Assembly: GCA_951213105.1 (NCBI GenBank)
Contig: OX578150.1
Span: 21,492,022-21,556,021 of the forward strand
Length of the DNA stretch: 64,000 bases
From: Amaurobius ferox
Lineage: Eukaryota > Arthropoda > Arachnida > Araneae > Amaurobiidae
Direction: 5' to 3'
Of this stretch, positions 11,213 to 23,308 are shown one piece after another (position 1 is the stretch's first letter; every line of letters starts with the position of its first letter). A program made the position numbers and the translations under genes. The notes beneath the pieces are model-generated. The model ran no database searches and was not told the origin of the DNA. It saw only the letters and a program-made list of their open reading frames with translations.

Positions 11213-12436
11213 TACCTACCATAGGAATGTACTGTTTTTTTAATAACTTAAGAACCAAATCACGCCAGATTTGATATATTGCTATCTTTCATTCATTTTG
11301 ATGAATACGTTTTTTAGATAGATGCAGTTAGTTGCATACGAATAATAAAAGGGTGTACCAACGTGTTTTGCTTCTACTTGTTTAGTATGAGCTAAATAAG
11401 GAAAATAAAAAAATATATTTATTAAGACAACCTATTGATCTTAGGAATAAAATGCCCTTGGTAAGAAATAAAATGTCTATAACCTTTTAAATAATTTGCA
11501 AAATGTTAGAATTCATTTTGTTTCCTTTGGAACTCCCTATAGTGTCTGGAACAAAAAGGTACAATTGAATTGTTCAACTGTTGTTTATTAAAAATTGTGG
11601 TTTAAGTTGTTGTGTCACATGTGCTTTTGAGTTGTGGCACTTTTGTTGCCCAAATAATTCACAAATTTTGATTTGTGAATATTTTATGTGAGTTGTACAC
11701 ATATTCTGGACTAACTCCTAACTAAATTTTCTTTCCAAATTTCTGTAAAATGTTATGAATGAAATAAACCCTCCCGTATGAAATCTAAAGTGACACTGAC
11801 AGACACACTGTTCATGACAGATGCGGTTCAAAACTGGCTATTTTGGCGACGAGTTTTGTAACTACGGGGCTATCATTTTTCACGGTTGTTCCGATCCTCA
11901 TTTATTCAAATACAGCATTAACTCAAAATCGCCAGTTTTGTGTTATGATGTTATTGTAGCCGACATGCAATATATGTAGTTGGTGAAGCTACTTCTCAAA
12001 AATTTAAAGATCTATATTCCTTGTATGTCACATATTTTATAAGCTTGTAATATTACTTTACTAATTATAAATATATTAAAAAACGTAATAAAATCATGTA
12101 CTAAAGATTATTTTGGTAAAATTTATGTTACAAACTTTATGTGACTTATATATCAAACACTACATCAAAGTATTAGCATGTAATTAGATTTAATATTAAA
12201 TATTTTATATTATAATCACTAGAGCAAATTAATAAATATATAATATGGCTTAATATAAAAGCACTAGTTTGATTTTATCAATTGTTATACAATATAGTCA
12301 TTGTTTATCATAAAGGCTAATAGTAAGTGGATGACTTCCATGAAGTTAAAGAAATGTATAACGAAATAAACTTTTATTGGAACATTTGAATATCACTACC
12401 ATTTTCCGACTTGACATATTGATCCCTATTTCTCTA
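11213..12436. other. AT-rich DNA without recognisable genes
   Basis: No reading frame resembles a known protein. I see no terminal repeats or RNA genes here. Confidence 0.5.
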
Positions 12437-13925
12437 TATGTACTCCCCTCCAAAATATAAGCACGAAATGCAAATTCTCAGATCACGAGCGAACGAATGA
12501 ATTTTATTGGGCGAAATTTGCTGTATGCTTAGAGTGCAATATGCAAATATAGAAACACGTACATAATAGCAATTGGCTCCGTGTCAATTATGTAAATCAG
12601 CGTCTTGATAAAAGCAGATGTGTCTGTGTGTCCTTGCTTCTACTACGGACGTTAAGGTGATAATCCGATTTAGCCATTTCATTCGATATGTCCCGAAGAA
12701 GGTGTTTAGATGATGGCTAGCGATGACTAGCTGTGGGCAGGTTAGAATCCTGCCAAACTATTGGAGAAGTTGCGGAATTATTCGGTATCCTACATTCAGC
12801 AATTTCATGCTTATGGACCCAATTCCAAAACAACGGAACAATAAGCAAATAACCAGACTCAGGTCACCCTCGAGTTGCAACATTTTCCGATGACAGCACT
12901 TGACGTTATTGGTCAGACGCAACAGGCAAGCAACAGCACCTGCTTTACGTTCTAGCCTCGCTGCAGCTGTAGATAGGTACCTGTATCCGTTACAAGTGTG
13001 AGGAGGAGATTTCACGCACATGGATTTTATGCGAGGAGGCCAACCATTTGTTTTCCATTGTCTGCGCGGCGCAGAGCAGCCCGTCTCTAATGGTATAAGG
13101 AATACGTCAGTTTGAACATAACGATTGGAGCAATGTCCTATTCACCAATGAATCCAGAATCGCTTTGAAGTCTGACGATCAACGGATTTTTGTGTGGAGA
13201 GAGGCTGGTGCACGGTATCACGCGATTAACATTATCCAGCGCTACTTATTTTTTGGTGGTGGTATCCTTGTATGGGCTGGAATTTCTTTCGGCGGACATA
13301 CTGACCTCCATTTCTTCAACGGTACTGTGATTGGCCAAAGATCTCGCGACGAAACCCTTGGGCCCTATGTTCACGCTTATGCGGGTGCAATAGGTTCTGA
13401 GTTTGTTCTTATAGACTACAATGCTCGGTCACGAGTATCGTAAGCGGTTACCTAATGACAGAGGGAATCCAGCGAATGGAGTGGCCAGCGTATCCCCCAG
13501 ACCTAAACCCAATAAAGCATGTATGGGATGCTCTCGGAAGAGTTGTAGCTTCCCAACAAACCCCTTCAAACGCAACCCAAGAGCTCCAACGTCCTCTCAT
13601 ACAAGTGTGACGATTACTGCCTTCCGACTTCATTGAGCACTTAATCGGTGGCATGAATCATCGTTGATAAGTCTGCATTAATGTGAGAGGAGGTTATATT
13701 CCTTATTGACAGGCATTTCACATTCAAAACTATTACCTGCCATTTTCTCCATATTTTTAAATTACTTTTATACGTAAGTATGCATTCGAAGCTATTTTTC
13801 TTGTATGCAAATAATAGACAGAGTCCTATTCTATGTTACTATAAAATTTGAAATAAATTTTTGCAGACTTTCTGATTTGTGCCTGATTTTCACTTTCGTG
13901 CATCTTTTAGCGGGGAGTGTACATA
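12437..13925 (+). pseudogene. Tc1-like transposon with dead transposase
   Basis: Imperfect terminal inverted repeats: the left end reads tatgtactcccctccaaaat, and the right end, reversed, reads tatgtacactccccgctaaa. Both sit at TA. The transposase runs from about 12690 to 13640 across several frames. Segments include a helix-turn-helix start, FTNESRIALKSDDQRIFVW, ILVWAGISFGGHTDLHFF, LIDYNARSR, and PPDLNPIKHVWDALGR. The first catalytic aspartate is Asn (FTNES instead of FSDES) and the glutamate of the third block is Lys (PIKHVWD). Catalytic sites are therefore lost besides frameshifts. Length about 1.49 kb, normal for Tc1. Confidence 0.85.
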
Positions 13926-14039
13926 AAATAGCTAGTCATGTAAAAATTTTATTTTTATTTTTTCCAGTGCCTCCTGATTTTCCATCATACGTTTAATAAA
14001 CATTTGACATTTTAAATTTTCGTGAAATGGCACATAAGC

Positions 14040-14470
14040 ATCCTTTTATTGTTCCGAACCTGTTATGCATTTTGCACAATTATACTCGGATAGAAACAGC
14101 TACCCGCCTATGAATAAGGATATCAGCAACAGTGAAAAAGTCCTCACCAATTCTTTGGAACATTACCATACTTCTAACAACAGTATTTTCACCGACCTTG
14201 GTAGCGTTACCTTATTAAACTAGACCCTTGCTTTCCGACACCTATGATTTCATTTCCCTTCTGCGAACCTATCTCGCATAATTTGAATAATACATCATGT
14301 TCCGTTCTATACCCCTCCCACCAAACGATCAAGAAACCCACTGCCAACCATTTTATCACCTCGTCGGAATAGTTAACATGGGCACGATTTTTTTGGGAGC
14401 GATTTGGGCCTAATACTTTCCGGCACGCAACCATTTACTACGGCTGCAGTTAACCATGACCGTTTGGAAG
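14040..14470. repeat. Diverged dispersed repeat, copy 2
   Basis: Counterpart of 3830-4330. Shared landmarks in order are gatagaaacagctaccc, gaccttggtagcgttacctt, attaaactagaccctt, and ctcgcataatttgaataata. There is no protein signal. The 75-residue frame on the minus strand has no recognisable similarity. Confidence 0.5.
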
Positions 14471-16241
14471 GTTATGCATGGGTAGAGATATTGTTTTCCG
14501 GGGTCAGAAACATTCGAAGGATTGTTGGAAATTGATAGATTTCTGCGAAGAAGTAATAACAATATACTGTGATTATTCCGTTAACATTTTCAGTTACGAA
14601 AAATCCAGTGTTTGATCTTTGGTAAGAATCAATTCAAACATCTATTCTTCTAGAAAGCTTAAATATACATTTGGTTAGAATTTTGAAACAAATTAGACGC
14701 AACATAGCCCGTTTATTTATAAATGGATTTCCCCATTAGATTTAAAACCGATTTATGCATTTTTTGCAATTATAATAACGCATTTGATTTACTTTATTTG
14801 TTTTTTATATACTTAACTTTTTATTTCAAACTGACTCATTTATACATTTGTTGTAAATAAATCGAAATTTTTTGGTATCTGGTTTAACAAAAACTCACTT
14901 CTTCCACATTTTGAAACTAAGAAAGAAATACAAAAAGGCTATGACTATCTTAAATGTTGTTTCTGATAGTGTATGGTATGCAGATCGACCTTCTCTGATT
15001 CGTATTTATGGGGTGACAATTTAGTTCGGGTTTTATTATTTATGAGTTAACGCAATCATTTGTGTATAGAAATCTGGATCCGATTAATTAAACGCTTTAC
15101 CCATTTGTTAAATGCATTTGGGATATTTGCTGTTCAAAGTTTATATGTGTATGTATGAATCATATCTGCTATTAAGGCATCAGCAACTGTTCCTGAATTG
15201 TTACTTCACTGCCAGGTCCTTAAACACCATTTTTATATAAATGCTGTTTGTCCCGATCAGTTGAAGAACCTTTTGATATGCTATATATAGATTAACTCAT
15301 GTACATTTCCCACTTTTACACTTTTAGAATGCGAATTCGCGATATTATAGTATCACTCATAAGGATTCTGAGCCATCAGTAAAACAAATATTTTGAAACA
15401 CCTTGAAGAGGTTCTTAATTTCATCTTTATCAAACATTCAGCTATTTTCAAAATGCGGATATGTTTATAAAAACCTTTCTTTTTTTTTAAATCATTGATG
15501 GCTTTATTTTTACTGCTGAAATTATTGTAATATCTCAGTCTCTAATTTTCATCCTTCGACAACATTCCAAGAGTTGTATTTAGTATGCTTACTGTGTTTT
15601 ATAGATACTGGCATCCAAGAGGGCTATGAATCTTTAAAACTTGATTGCCACTTCATTTTACGAGGATGCTATGTGAACTTTTATATGCTCTCTGATATGT
15701 TGGTATCAAACAGGTTAGAAACAAAAACAGCCTTGATTAGTTTGAATGAAAAAAGTTGACTAATACTGTTCAAGTTTTACTACATGAACTATTTATTTTA
15801 CAGATGTAACAAATTTTGTTACTAAAGTAATTTGAGACTAATGACAGAGTTCGTGGAACATGCAGATTGAAATGAAGTAATGCATAAGACAAAATTACAT
15901 ATTAAAGAGTGAACAAAGTATCCTGTTACGAACTTGTCGTTATTTTAGCTTGCTCGTGCATTAGTTAAAATTCATTTTATCCACTCAGACTTTTCGGTTA
16001 ACTTGTACTATCATGCTTTCGCTGTTAAACATCAGTCTATGTGAAACGTAATATAATTGAATACGCACAATTGTTGTACCTTTATTTTAAACAGTACTAG
16101 TTCTATATTATTATGTCTACTGATTTAATTTGAAAAATCTTAATCCTGATATTCCTGTTCCCTTTTATGTTTGATATTAACTAGTTTCATCATATTTAAC
16201 TTGTTAAAAGTTAAGTTCATTTTTCATCAGTACTGTAAATC
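14471..16241. other. AT-rich DNA without recognisable genes
   Basis: Only short open frames such as 15574-15759, none similar to a known family. No inverted terminal repeats were noticed. Confidence 0.5.
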
Positions 16242-16457
16242 AGGGTGACTTTGAACCATATGGGGTAAAATTAGACCAAACACGTTTTCTGCTGTTGAAT
16301 GTAGACAAACGTCTAGTAATCAAGATTTCGCTATATAGAGATCTTTTTGACACCCCATCCACTCCCAGTAAAATCTTTGACTAGACTTTGGTCCGTCTCT
16401 AAGTTAAAAATTTGTTTGGTCCAATTTCACCCCATGTGGTTCAACGTTATCTTGGTT
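16242..16457. mobile_element. 216-bp MITE-like element with about 40-bp inverted repeats
   Basis: The left end begins cagggtgactttgaaccata and continues tggggtaaaattagaccaaa. The right end, reversed, begins caagataacgttgaaccaca and continues tggggtgaaattggaccaaa. The interior is non-coding. The size and the long inverted ends fit a miniature inverted-repeat transposable element. I could not define a target duplication with certainty. Confidence 0.7.
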
Positions 16458-16754
16458 CACAGTATCTTTTTCTTCATTTGATTACATTTTTTCCATTGTC
16501 ATTGTTTTTGTTACATTTTCATCCTTTTAGCATTATACGCTTTTTATTGTTAACTTGTTTGTTTCTATTGTATTCAACTATTACATGTTTGCGTCACATA
16601 CTCACTGGATAAAATTTAAACCATCCAACTTAGCCCAAATATCATTCGTAATAGTCTCCATATTCCATATTGAGTTACAAATTCAGGGTGTCTTTGTTCC
16701 GTTGGAATTAGAGAATTTGTCAGTGTCCCTTTGTAAGATCTGAAACTTATGTAC

Positions 16755-17133
16755 AGGGTGTTCAATAATAAACCGAACACTTAGTTTGCAGAAAAGTTTT
16801 ATTGACAAAAGAAATATTTTAAGCAATCGGTGTTTCTTTGAAATGAGTTCAAACGGTAATTAATTCATAAGATTTTCAAATGTTTGCCTTCCGTTACTTT
16901 CCTTTCAGTTGAAGTGTTTGAATTTTGTATGGGAATAACTGGAGGTCTTTTTTAGGATTAAGTGAGCAAGCAGATCCAGTTCTCTCAAATTTCTTAACCA
17001 AGTCTAGAACTGTTGATTTTGATGGCTCGGGAAGATTCTTGTAAGATGCTAACCACTTTCTTAGTGTTTCAGAAGGATTTATTCGATACCATGTTTTCAC
17101 AATAAAAACACGTGTTTTGGTTGAGTAAACCAT
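16755..17133 (-). pseudogene. Mariner-type transposon remnant, N-terminal HTH only
   Basis: On the minus strand the 79-residue frame 17133-16894 starts MVYSTKTRVFIVKTWYRINP and contains a helix-turn-helix of the kind at the N terminus of many invertebrate mariner-like transposases (DUF4817-like). The DDE catalytic domain is absent. The sequence jumps to a terminal-repeat-like end, acagggtgttcaataataaa, at 16755. It looks like an internally deleted copy. Confidence 0.55.
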
Positions 17134-19173
17134 TTTTAAAGTTCACTCAGAGACAAGTCAAATCAACACTAAATCAATTACCTACAAGCATGTGGTCGAA
17201 GAAAAGATAATATAGATATAAAAAGAAAGTATAGATAACTATAGATAAAACTGCACAGACATCTTGTTTTATAATATAAAATGAAAGGTTGGCATGTTGT
17301 CAGATCAAAACTGAAAATTGACGGGATAATTAAAAGGACTGAAAGTCACTTATATTTACCCCCCTTGCAGAAACTAGCGAATATTTTATCATATATTTCG
17401 AATGAACAATGGAAATGCGGAATTTATATATTCTTCTAAAGCAAATAATTTTGACGCGCTTTTATGTTATCTCTGACCTCTGACCTTGTCGTATGTCTGC
17501 CGAACATTAAATGCATTCTTTGTTATCTTTACTATCTTCCGAAGGAAGGAATTGACAATACTTACAATGAATTTGGAAAGGTTTCGAGTGGTTTTATCGC
17601 AAAGATAGTGCATAAGCCCAAGAAAACTCCCCTCTTGACATTGAGCACTTTTTCTTTACTGTCGTTCTGGGAACTCTCGTCGACTAGTCAGGTATAGTAC
17701 TTCATGTATATATTGAAGTCTCTAATGTTACTTAATTAGCATTTATTGTTAAATTATAATTTAAATACCCATATATAAATATTATCGAATATAGAAAATA
17801 GATTTTTAGCTTTTTATAACTGAAACATCTTTTTTTAAAAGAAATATTTATTTACTCTCTCTGTACACAGTATGTATGGTCGAAAATTAAAATTTGACTT
17901 CCTGAATTGCATGAGATGATTGGAGTGCACATGGTATTTTTGGAATGAATTTGTTTGATATTTACCTCTCAAATGCTTACGCATAAGTGCATTTTAATGA
18001 TGCTTATGGGTGGAATTTTTTATATAGAAGGAAGAGCTGTACAAATTTTCAGAAATATCGATTCAATACTAAATCAAAAACACAAAACACTTTTTCAACA
18101 TATTGTAGCACTTATTATTCTAAGCTCGTCCTTGTTCAATGATCTTTGTAAATTTTGACAAAAGAAGAATGATGAATTTACAGGACTCGTTTGAAATTAA
18201 AAAAAAAATCCCGAATTATGATTATTACTTAAGAATCTATTGCGGCAATCAGAAGTTGTCCATTTGCAGGGTATATACTAGTGACCGATCATTCCTTGCC
18301 GTTAATGTCTCGTTTGCGTTAACCTTACTTTCGTCGGACGTGCCGATTACCATCAGTGGTCTATTTGCTTTGTAGTACTAGCAGACAGAAACTAATGTTT
18401 TTCCACCAGCTTCAGCAATTGACCAAAACTCAACCATCAGTCGATGTTTTGTTGGAAAGCAATTCGAATGAAAATTAGTACGATTATTGCAGCATGTTAG
18501 TATCGACACTATCGCAGCATGTCAGTATCGACTAAGTATCTAAAATATCTGTTTTATTTTATTGCTTCTGATCGTTATTAAAGCAAAGGTTCGAACATTT
18601 GTTTAAATATCTTTAAAATAATTATCAATTATGTTAAATTATTTTATAGAATTTTTTTTTAATACTATATTATTCTATTATTGATATTTTTTTATTAAAT
18701 TTTATCGATAGAGCCGTTTATTTCATGAGCAAAACTGGTCTACCACAGCTGGATTGGAAGCATGATTTCAAATTTTTGAACGCCAGATATATTTGGTTAA
18801 GATTATAAACCTGGCTTTGCAGTTACGTTAAACTCAAGCTCGGTTTTATAAATTGGATTCTAACTGCATGGTAAGACTGCTTTCGTTGGTAACCATAGAG
18901 TTCTTGCGAATCATAGCTAGTTTCCTTGCTGAGAATTCAGTAACTACTATTTGTGCTGATTAGCTCTACTAAAGCGAAACCTACAACCGTCGGTTGTTGC
19001 ATTGGGAGAATGGTTTTGTGTATGCACTAAAATAACTTCGTTATAAGAAGCATACAACACAAAATTAATGTTGCTTCTAACGAAGATATTTTAGTGTATT
19101 AATTCAGCAGCAGTTTTAGCTGTACTTAATATTATGTGTGCGGATTTGTGACTACATTCCATAAGAACTAAGT
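17134..19173. other. AT-rich DNA with a small hairpin
   Basis: No coding similarity seen. Frames at 17464-17697, 17955-18158 and 18139-18375 are unrecognised. At 19026-19100 two arms, cactaaaataacttcgttat and its near-reverse complement, form a hairpin of about 27 bp. Around 18495-18535 agcatgttagtatcgac and agcatgtcagtatcgac are a short direct repeat. Confidence 0.5.
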
Positions 19174-20769
19174 TAAGGAGTCGAGTCGCATTGTTATAAC
19201 CACCTCCTACCGCTGATGTCAAGGACGCATAGCTAGTGAACGAATGCATGTGTCAAGGTCAAACTTCGTGGGTATATAAGGTGAGATATCAACAACTTGC
19301 CAAGATAACAACCGTGGCTGTCATGGGTAAACACCGTGATTTAACAGACGTGTAAAACGTGCTTGATTATTGGCTACTGGGTCAAGGGCAGAAACAGTTT
19401 GTGAACTAACTGTTCACGGGATAGCGTGGTTAACACGTGCCATGAGTGGAAGAATGGAACAATTTCGAAGACCCGACGTTGTAACTGTGGAGCACCACGA
19501 GCCATCGATGTGAAAGCTGAACATTGCCTCCGTAGGTTGGTGCAGGCCGATCGGTACGCAACTGTTGTTCTTGAGACCCAGACCGTCCGACCTACCCGAA
19601 AGGTGTAAAGTAGCCGTTTGGACGGCCGGGAAGTGCCATCCAATTTAGACCGGAACCCAGTTGGGGAGGCATCCACAGGGACCGTACTCTCCTTCTCCTA
19701 CCACCAATCTCTCAGCAGAACTTACGGACCCACATGCTTAACGTGATCGTACTCCGCATGAACACGGCGGCAGATGTGGCAGCGTGCAAATCCAGCGTGC
19801 AAAACCACCGGGTTACCGCGTCCGAAATGTGCCAACAGCACGCGGTGTTCCCAGGTGGTCACCCACCCAAGTACTAACCGCGCCCGATGCTGCTTGACTT
19901 CGGTGATCTAACGAGAACCGGTGTTTTCAGCACTGTAGGCCGTTGACCCGGTACGCAACTGTGGAGCAATATACCTTATAAATTAAACAGGAGGCTTCCA
20001 GGTGTGTCTCCAAAACAACTGTGCAGCGTGCTGTGCTGTAACTGTGGCTCTGGAGCAGACGGCTGGTGACTGCACCCATGCTCACGAAGGTTCATCGCCA
20101 ACAACGACTGAAATTTGCACAGGAGTACTGAAATTGGACTTGTACCGACTGGCTTGCCTTCTCTGACGAGTCACGTTTTCAGCTCCAATGAATGGATGGA
20201 TGTTGGCGTGTGAGGCGTTAAATTGATGAAAGCAATCACTCAGCAACCATTGTTGGAGTTAAACAAGATGTGAATGAGGACGGCAACGCTATGGTCTGAG
20301 GAATGATTTCTTGGTCTGCTCTGGGTCCCTTGATTCCTGTAGAAGGCACTCTCGATATACTTTGGTATTCCTCCATCATTGCCAATCAAACCCGTTTATG
20401 TTGACGGTCTTCTCTACGACCAATGGGATCTTACAACAGGACGATGCAACTTGTCATACTGCCAGAATTGTTTTCGAAGTGCACGACCAACATTTTCAGT
20501 TACTTCACTGGCTTCCGAATTACCTAGATCTTAACCAGATGGAGTACTTTTAGTATCACCTCGATCGACATGTTCGGCAACTGGATCCATTACCACGTAC
20601 CGTTCAGCAAATGTCTGACGCACTGCAGTCTGCATGGCTCCAAATTCCTCTATCAATCATTCAACACCCTATTGAGTTATTCCCACGGCGTCTGGCTGTT
20701 GTCCGTACTGCCAAGGGCAGTTATTCTGAATATTAACAGGTGGTCATAATAATAAGACTCGACTGTTTA
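19174..20769 (+). pseudogene. Tc1-like transposon interrupted by a 5S-SINE
   Basis: TA target sites lie at 19174-19175 and 20768-20769. Inside them are matching ends: aggagtcgagtcgcattgtt on the left, and aacagtcgagtcttattatt on the right when reversed. The transposase is degraded. Visible pieces are the helix-turn-helix region from about 19320, FSDESRFQL with the first aspartate near 20165, and QQDDATCHTARIVFEVHDQH with the second aspartate. LDLNQMEYF follows with the glutamate at about 20545. Several stops interrupt it. The SINE at 19566-19948 sits in the N-terminal half and accounts for part of the disruption. Without the SINE the element is about 1.2 kb. Confidence 0.85.
19552..19962 (-). 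mobile_element. Full-length 5S-rRNA-derived SINE with 14-bp target duplications
   Basis: Body 19566-19948 (383 bp), read on the minus strand. The head (19946-19831) is a 5S rRNA-like sequence with the Pol III internal promoter parts, including agcagcatcgggcgcggtta and gtacttgggtgggtgaccac. The rest is a unique GC-rich body ending gtctgggtctcaagaacaac. Both flanks carry cggtacgcaactgt (19552-19565 and 19949-19962). The design is that of SINE3-type elements: Pol III transcribes from the 5S head, and a partner LINE enzyme recognises the tail. It lies inside a Tc1-like element. Confidence 0.9.
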
Positions 20770-20819
20770 TTTTTCTTGAAAAGCTTCACGTCAAAGATGC
20801 GTTTCACAAAGGAAACAAC

Positions 20820-21172
20820 TGGATTATAAAGGGTGTTTCAAAACGACTAATCCGGATTACAACTTATGAACCGTTAGTGTAAGAAAAATATTTCTAGTTA
20901 GAAAATCCTTTTAATTTATAAGAAGAATTATATTAAAACACTTTATAAACAGTGCGACGTATTAGCATAGAAATACAGAATATAACTTTTTTATAGAGCC
21001 TCTCTTAACGAAGAAGTTCGATTACTAAAAATATTTGCATAATATTTAGAGTCTATTAAAGAAATAGAGAATCAGGGCAATTCCAAGACTTTCTTCGCGA
21101 AATAAGTGGGCATTCAACCTCTAGCTCAACAAATAAAAAAAACATCATTTTCATTTTTATTTCAACATCTAC
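20820..21172. other. AT-rich DNA, possible transposon end
   Basis: Begins with agggtgtttcaaaacgacta, a string typical of mariner-like terminal repeats. No second end or coding region follows. A similar string, cagggtgtttcaagattaca, is at about 22255. Confidence 0.3.
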
Positions 21173-21924
21173 ACAATATACGCAATAACGGCCCTACCGT
21201 GCTGAAAATACCGGTTCTCGTTAGATCACCGAAATCAAGCAGCATCGGGCGCGGTTAGTACTTGGGTGGGTGACCACCTGGGAACACCGCGTGCTGTTGG
21301 CACATTTCGGACGCGGTAGCCCGGTGGTTTGCGCGCTGGAATTGCACGCTGCCACAACTGCCGCCGTGTTCATGCGGAGTACGATCACGTTAAACATGTG
21401 GGTCCGTAAGTCCTTCCGAGAGATTGGTGGTTGGGGAAGAAGGGTACGGTACCTGTGGATGTCTCCCCCACTGGGTTCCGGTCTAAATTGAGTGGCACTT
21501 CCCGACCGTCCAAACAGTTACCTTACACATTTCTGGTAGGTCGGACGGTCTGCGTCTCAACAACAACATCAAAAGTCTGTTATTTATGCATATACACGTT
21601 GAATGCGGCTACAATTTATAATAAACAGATTGGTTACAACAAGATTAAAAGAATGTTAATGGAAAATTGGATCTCAGAAATTAAAAGACAAAACGTATAT
21701 TTATATGAAGAAGTTCACGCGGAGTACGATCACGTTAAACATGTGGGTCCGTAAGTCCTTTCGAGAGGTTGGTGGTAGTGGAAGGAGGGTACGGTCCCTG
21801 TGGATGTCTCCCCCACTGGGTTCCGGTCTATATTGGGTGGCACTTCCCGGCCATCCAAACAGTTACCTTACACATTTTCTGGTAGGTCGAACGGTCTGGG
21901 TCTCAACAACAACAATATACGCAA
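21173..21924 (+). mobile_element. Chimeric SINE: full 5S-SINE, 150-bp spacer, truncated 5S-SINE
   Basis: A 13-base direct repeat, acaatatacgcaa, lies at 21173-21185 and again at 21912-21924 and brackets the whole block. Inside are a full 5S-SINE (about 21186-21567, 5S-like head first), then about 150 bp of unrelated sequence with an open frame containing MENWISEIKRQNVYLYEEV. Last comes a second SINE copy, 5'-truncated (21716-21911), starting at cacgcggagtacgatcacg. Only the distal copy's (AAC)n tail touches the target duplication, so the block probably arose as one event. Template switching during reverse transcription would explain it. Confidence 0.8.
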
Positions 21925-23274
21925 CATACCATCCAAATTGGATCTATATCATTTAGAGATTTTTGATATTATGAAGGATTACTGATTTTGAAAAATATCG
22001 TTATATATAACTAAATTATATACATTTTCCGAATTTTTTGACATCTAGACAGTATACAACAGTATATCACCCAAAATTTGGTTCAAATTGCTTCATATTC
22101 AGCTGTTTTTGAATTTACGAGATTGCTAAGTTAAAGATTTTGACAAGATTCCGTTTAATAGCAGAACTATATACATTTTTGGAACTTATTTTCTACGCTC
22201 TCTTTCTACATAATACAATGAAACTTGCCGCCCAAATTCGGTCCATATTGCTGCAGGGTGTTTCAAGATTACAAAACCCAAGATTGCTGAAAGTAGCCGC
22301 TGGAAGAAAAAAATATTGAGATATGCATAGCCTACGAGGATATCCTTCTGCGGCTAGCTACTTCTACACAGGTTATATTTAAATCGAACAAATAGAACTG
22401 AAAATATAGAAATATATAGTCTGAGCAACCTTTCCTTTGCACCCCGGTACATTCCTAGTGCTCACCCACTGTGTCCCGGTACATTCCTAATTCTCGTCCG
22501 CTACGCAGTCACGTCGCCGCTAACGATAGACATCTGGATTGTTCAAATCACGTTGTTAGAGCACATTATTGAGAAAGATAACATATATCGGTCATTTCTG
22601 TCTTGCAGCCTGCCCTTTGGAAGCACATTTAACACAATATGGGCAACTTAGCTACAAATATGTCGAAATATTGCCAACTTAATGACAAAGGTTGCGAAAC
22701 GGACAAACACAAGCAAACATTTTTTTTAAAATATAGATTCGATTAAATTATTACATATGTGATATCATGAGTTATCTGATGTGATATGTGCACTTTATGA
22801 CCTTGTTTTATATATAAATTCGGTTTCTGGTTTGTAATGTCCGCTAAAAATATATGGAATATTTTTTCACAGATAGTTGAAAATTTTCGATAGGTACAAA
22901 AATCTTATCTGGAAAGCAGCTTTAGTCAATCTTTTTCAAACGATGTCATTTTTATTAAAACTGTTATTTGGGAAGGAAAAATGTTACTAAATAGATCTTA
23001 CGGTGTTCTTTGTGTTAGAATGCATTGCAAAATTTTTATTTTGGTTTATTTATACTGAGATATAGCTGTATGTGACATGCCATGTATGATACCATAAGCA
23101 TTAGACGGTTAAGTCATTTGTTTATATCGACTTCGCAAACTGGGTGAAAAATAATGCAAATGCATTATTTATTTGGAAAATATGTATTTAATACCCATTT
23201 GAAGTATTATTTTTTGTATATAGTATGTATTACGTGTAAAATGTGAACTGAAATATTTATTTTTCATTTTTTAG
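21925..23274. other. AT-rich DNA upstream of the first Adh5 coding exon
   Basis: No protein similarity. Two near-copies of cggtacattcctag lie in a slightly GC-richer patch near 22440-22520. A promoter or non-coding first exon of Adh5 could lie here or further upstream, but I cannot identify one. The sequence just before 23275 (tttttcattttttag) looks like a 3' splice site. Confidence 0.4.
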
Positions 23275-23308
23275 AATTGTTTGAAGAAAAATGGCAACAG
23301 CAGGCAAG
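23275..23308 (+). CDS. Adh5: First coding exon of class III alcohol dehydrogenase (S-(hydroxymethyl)glutathione dehydrogenase)
   Basis: A pyrimidine-rich tract ending in ttag (to 23274) precedes 16 bases of 5' UTR, then ATG at 23291 in a good context (gaaaaATGG). Six codons, Met-Ala-Thr-Ala-Gly-Lys, end exactly at a gtacag donor (23309). Class III ADHs of many animals begin this way, with Lys followed by (Val/Pro)-Ile-Lys-Cys. The exon joins in phase 0 to 41415-41516. The acceptor-like sequence suggests an additional upstream non-coding exon. The enzyme oxidises S-hydroxymethylglutathione in formaldehyde detoxification and reduces S-nitrosoglutathione in the cytosol. On its own six codons would be weak; the precise fit to the next exon makes the call. 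Confidence 0.75.

Noticed and set aside
19831..19946. A 5S rRNA gene on the minus strand
   Set aside because: The 5S-like sequence is diverged, continues directly into a SINE body with a 3' tail, and has target duplications around the whole unit. It is a SINE head, not an rRNA gene. The same holds for about 21186-21300.
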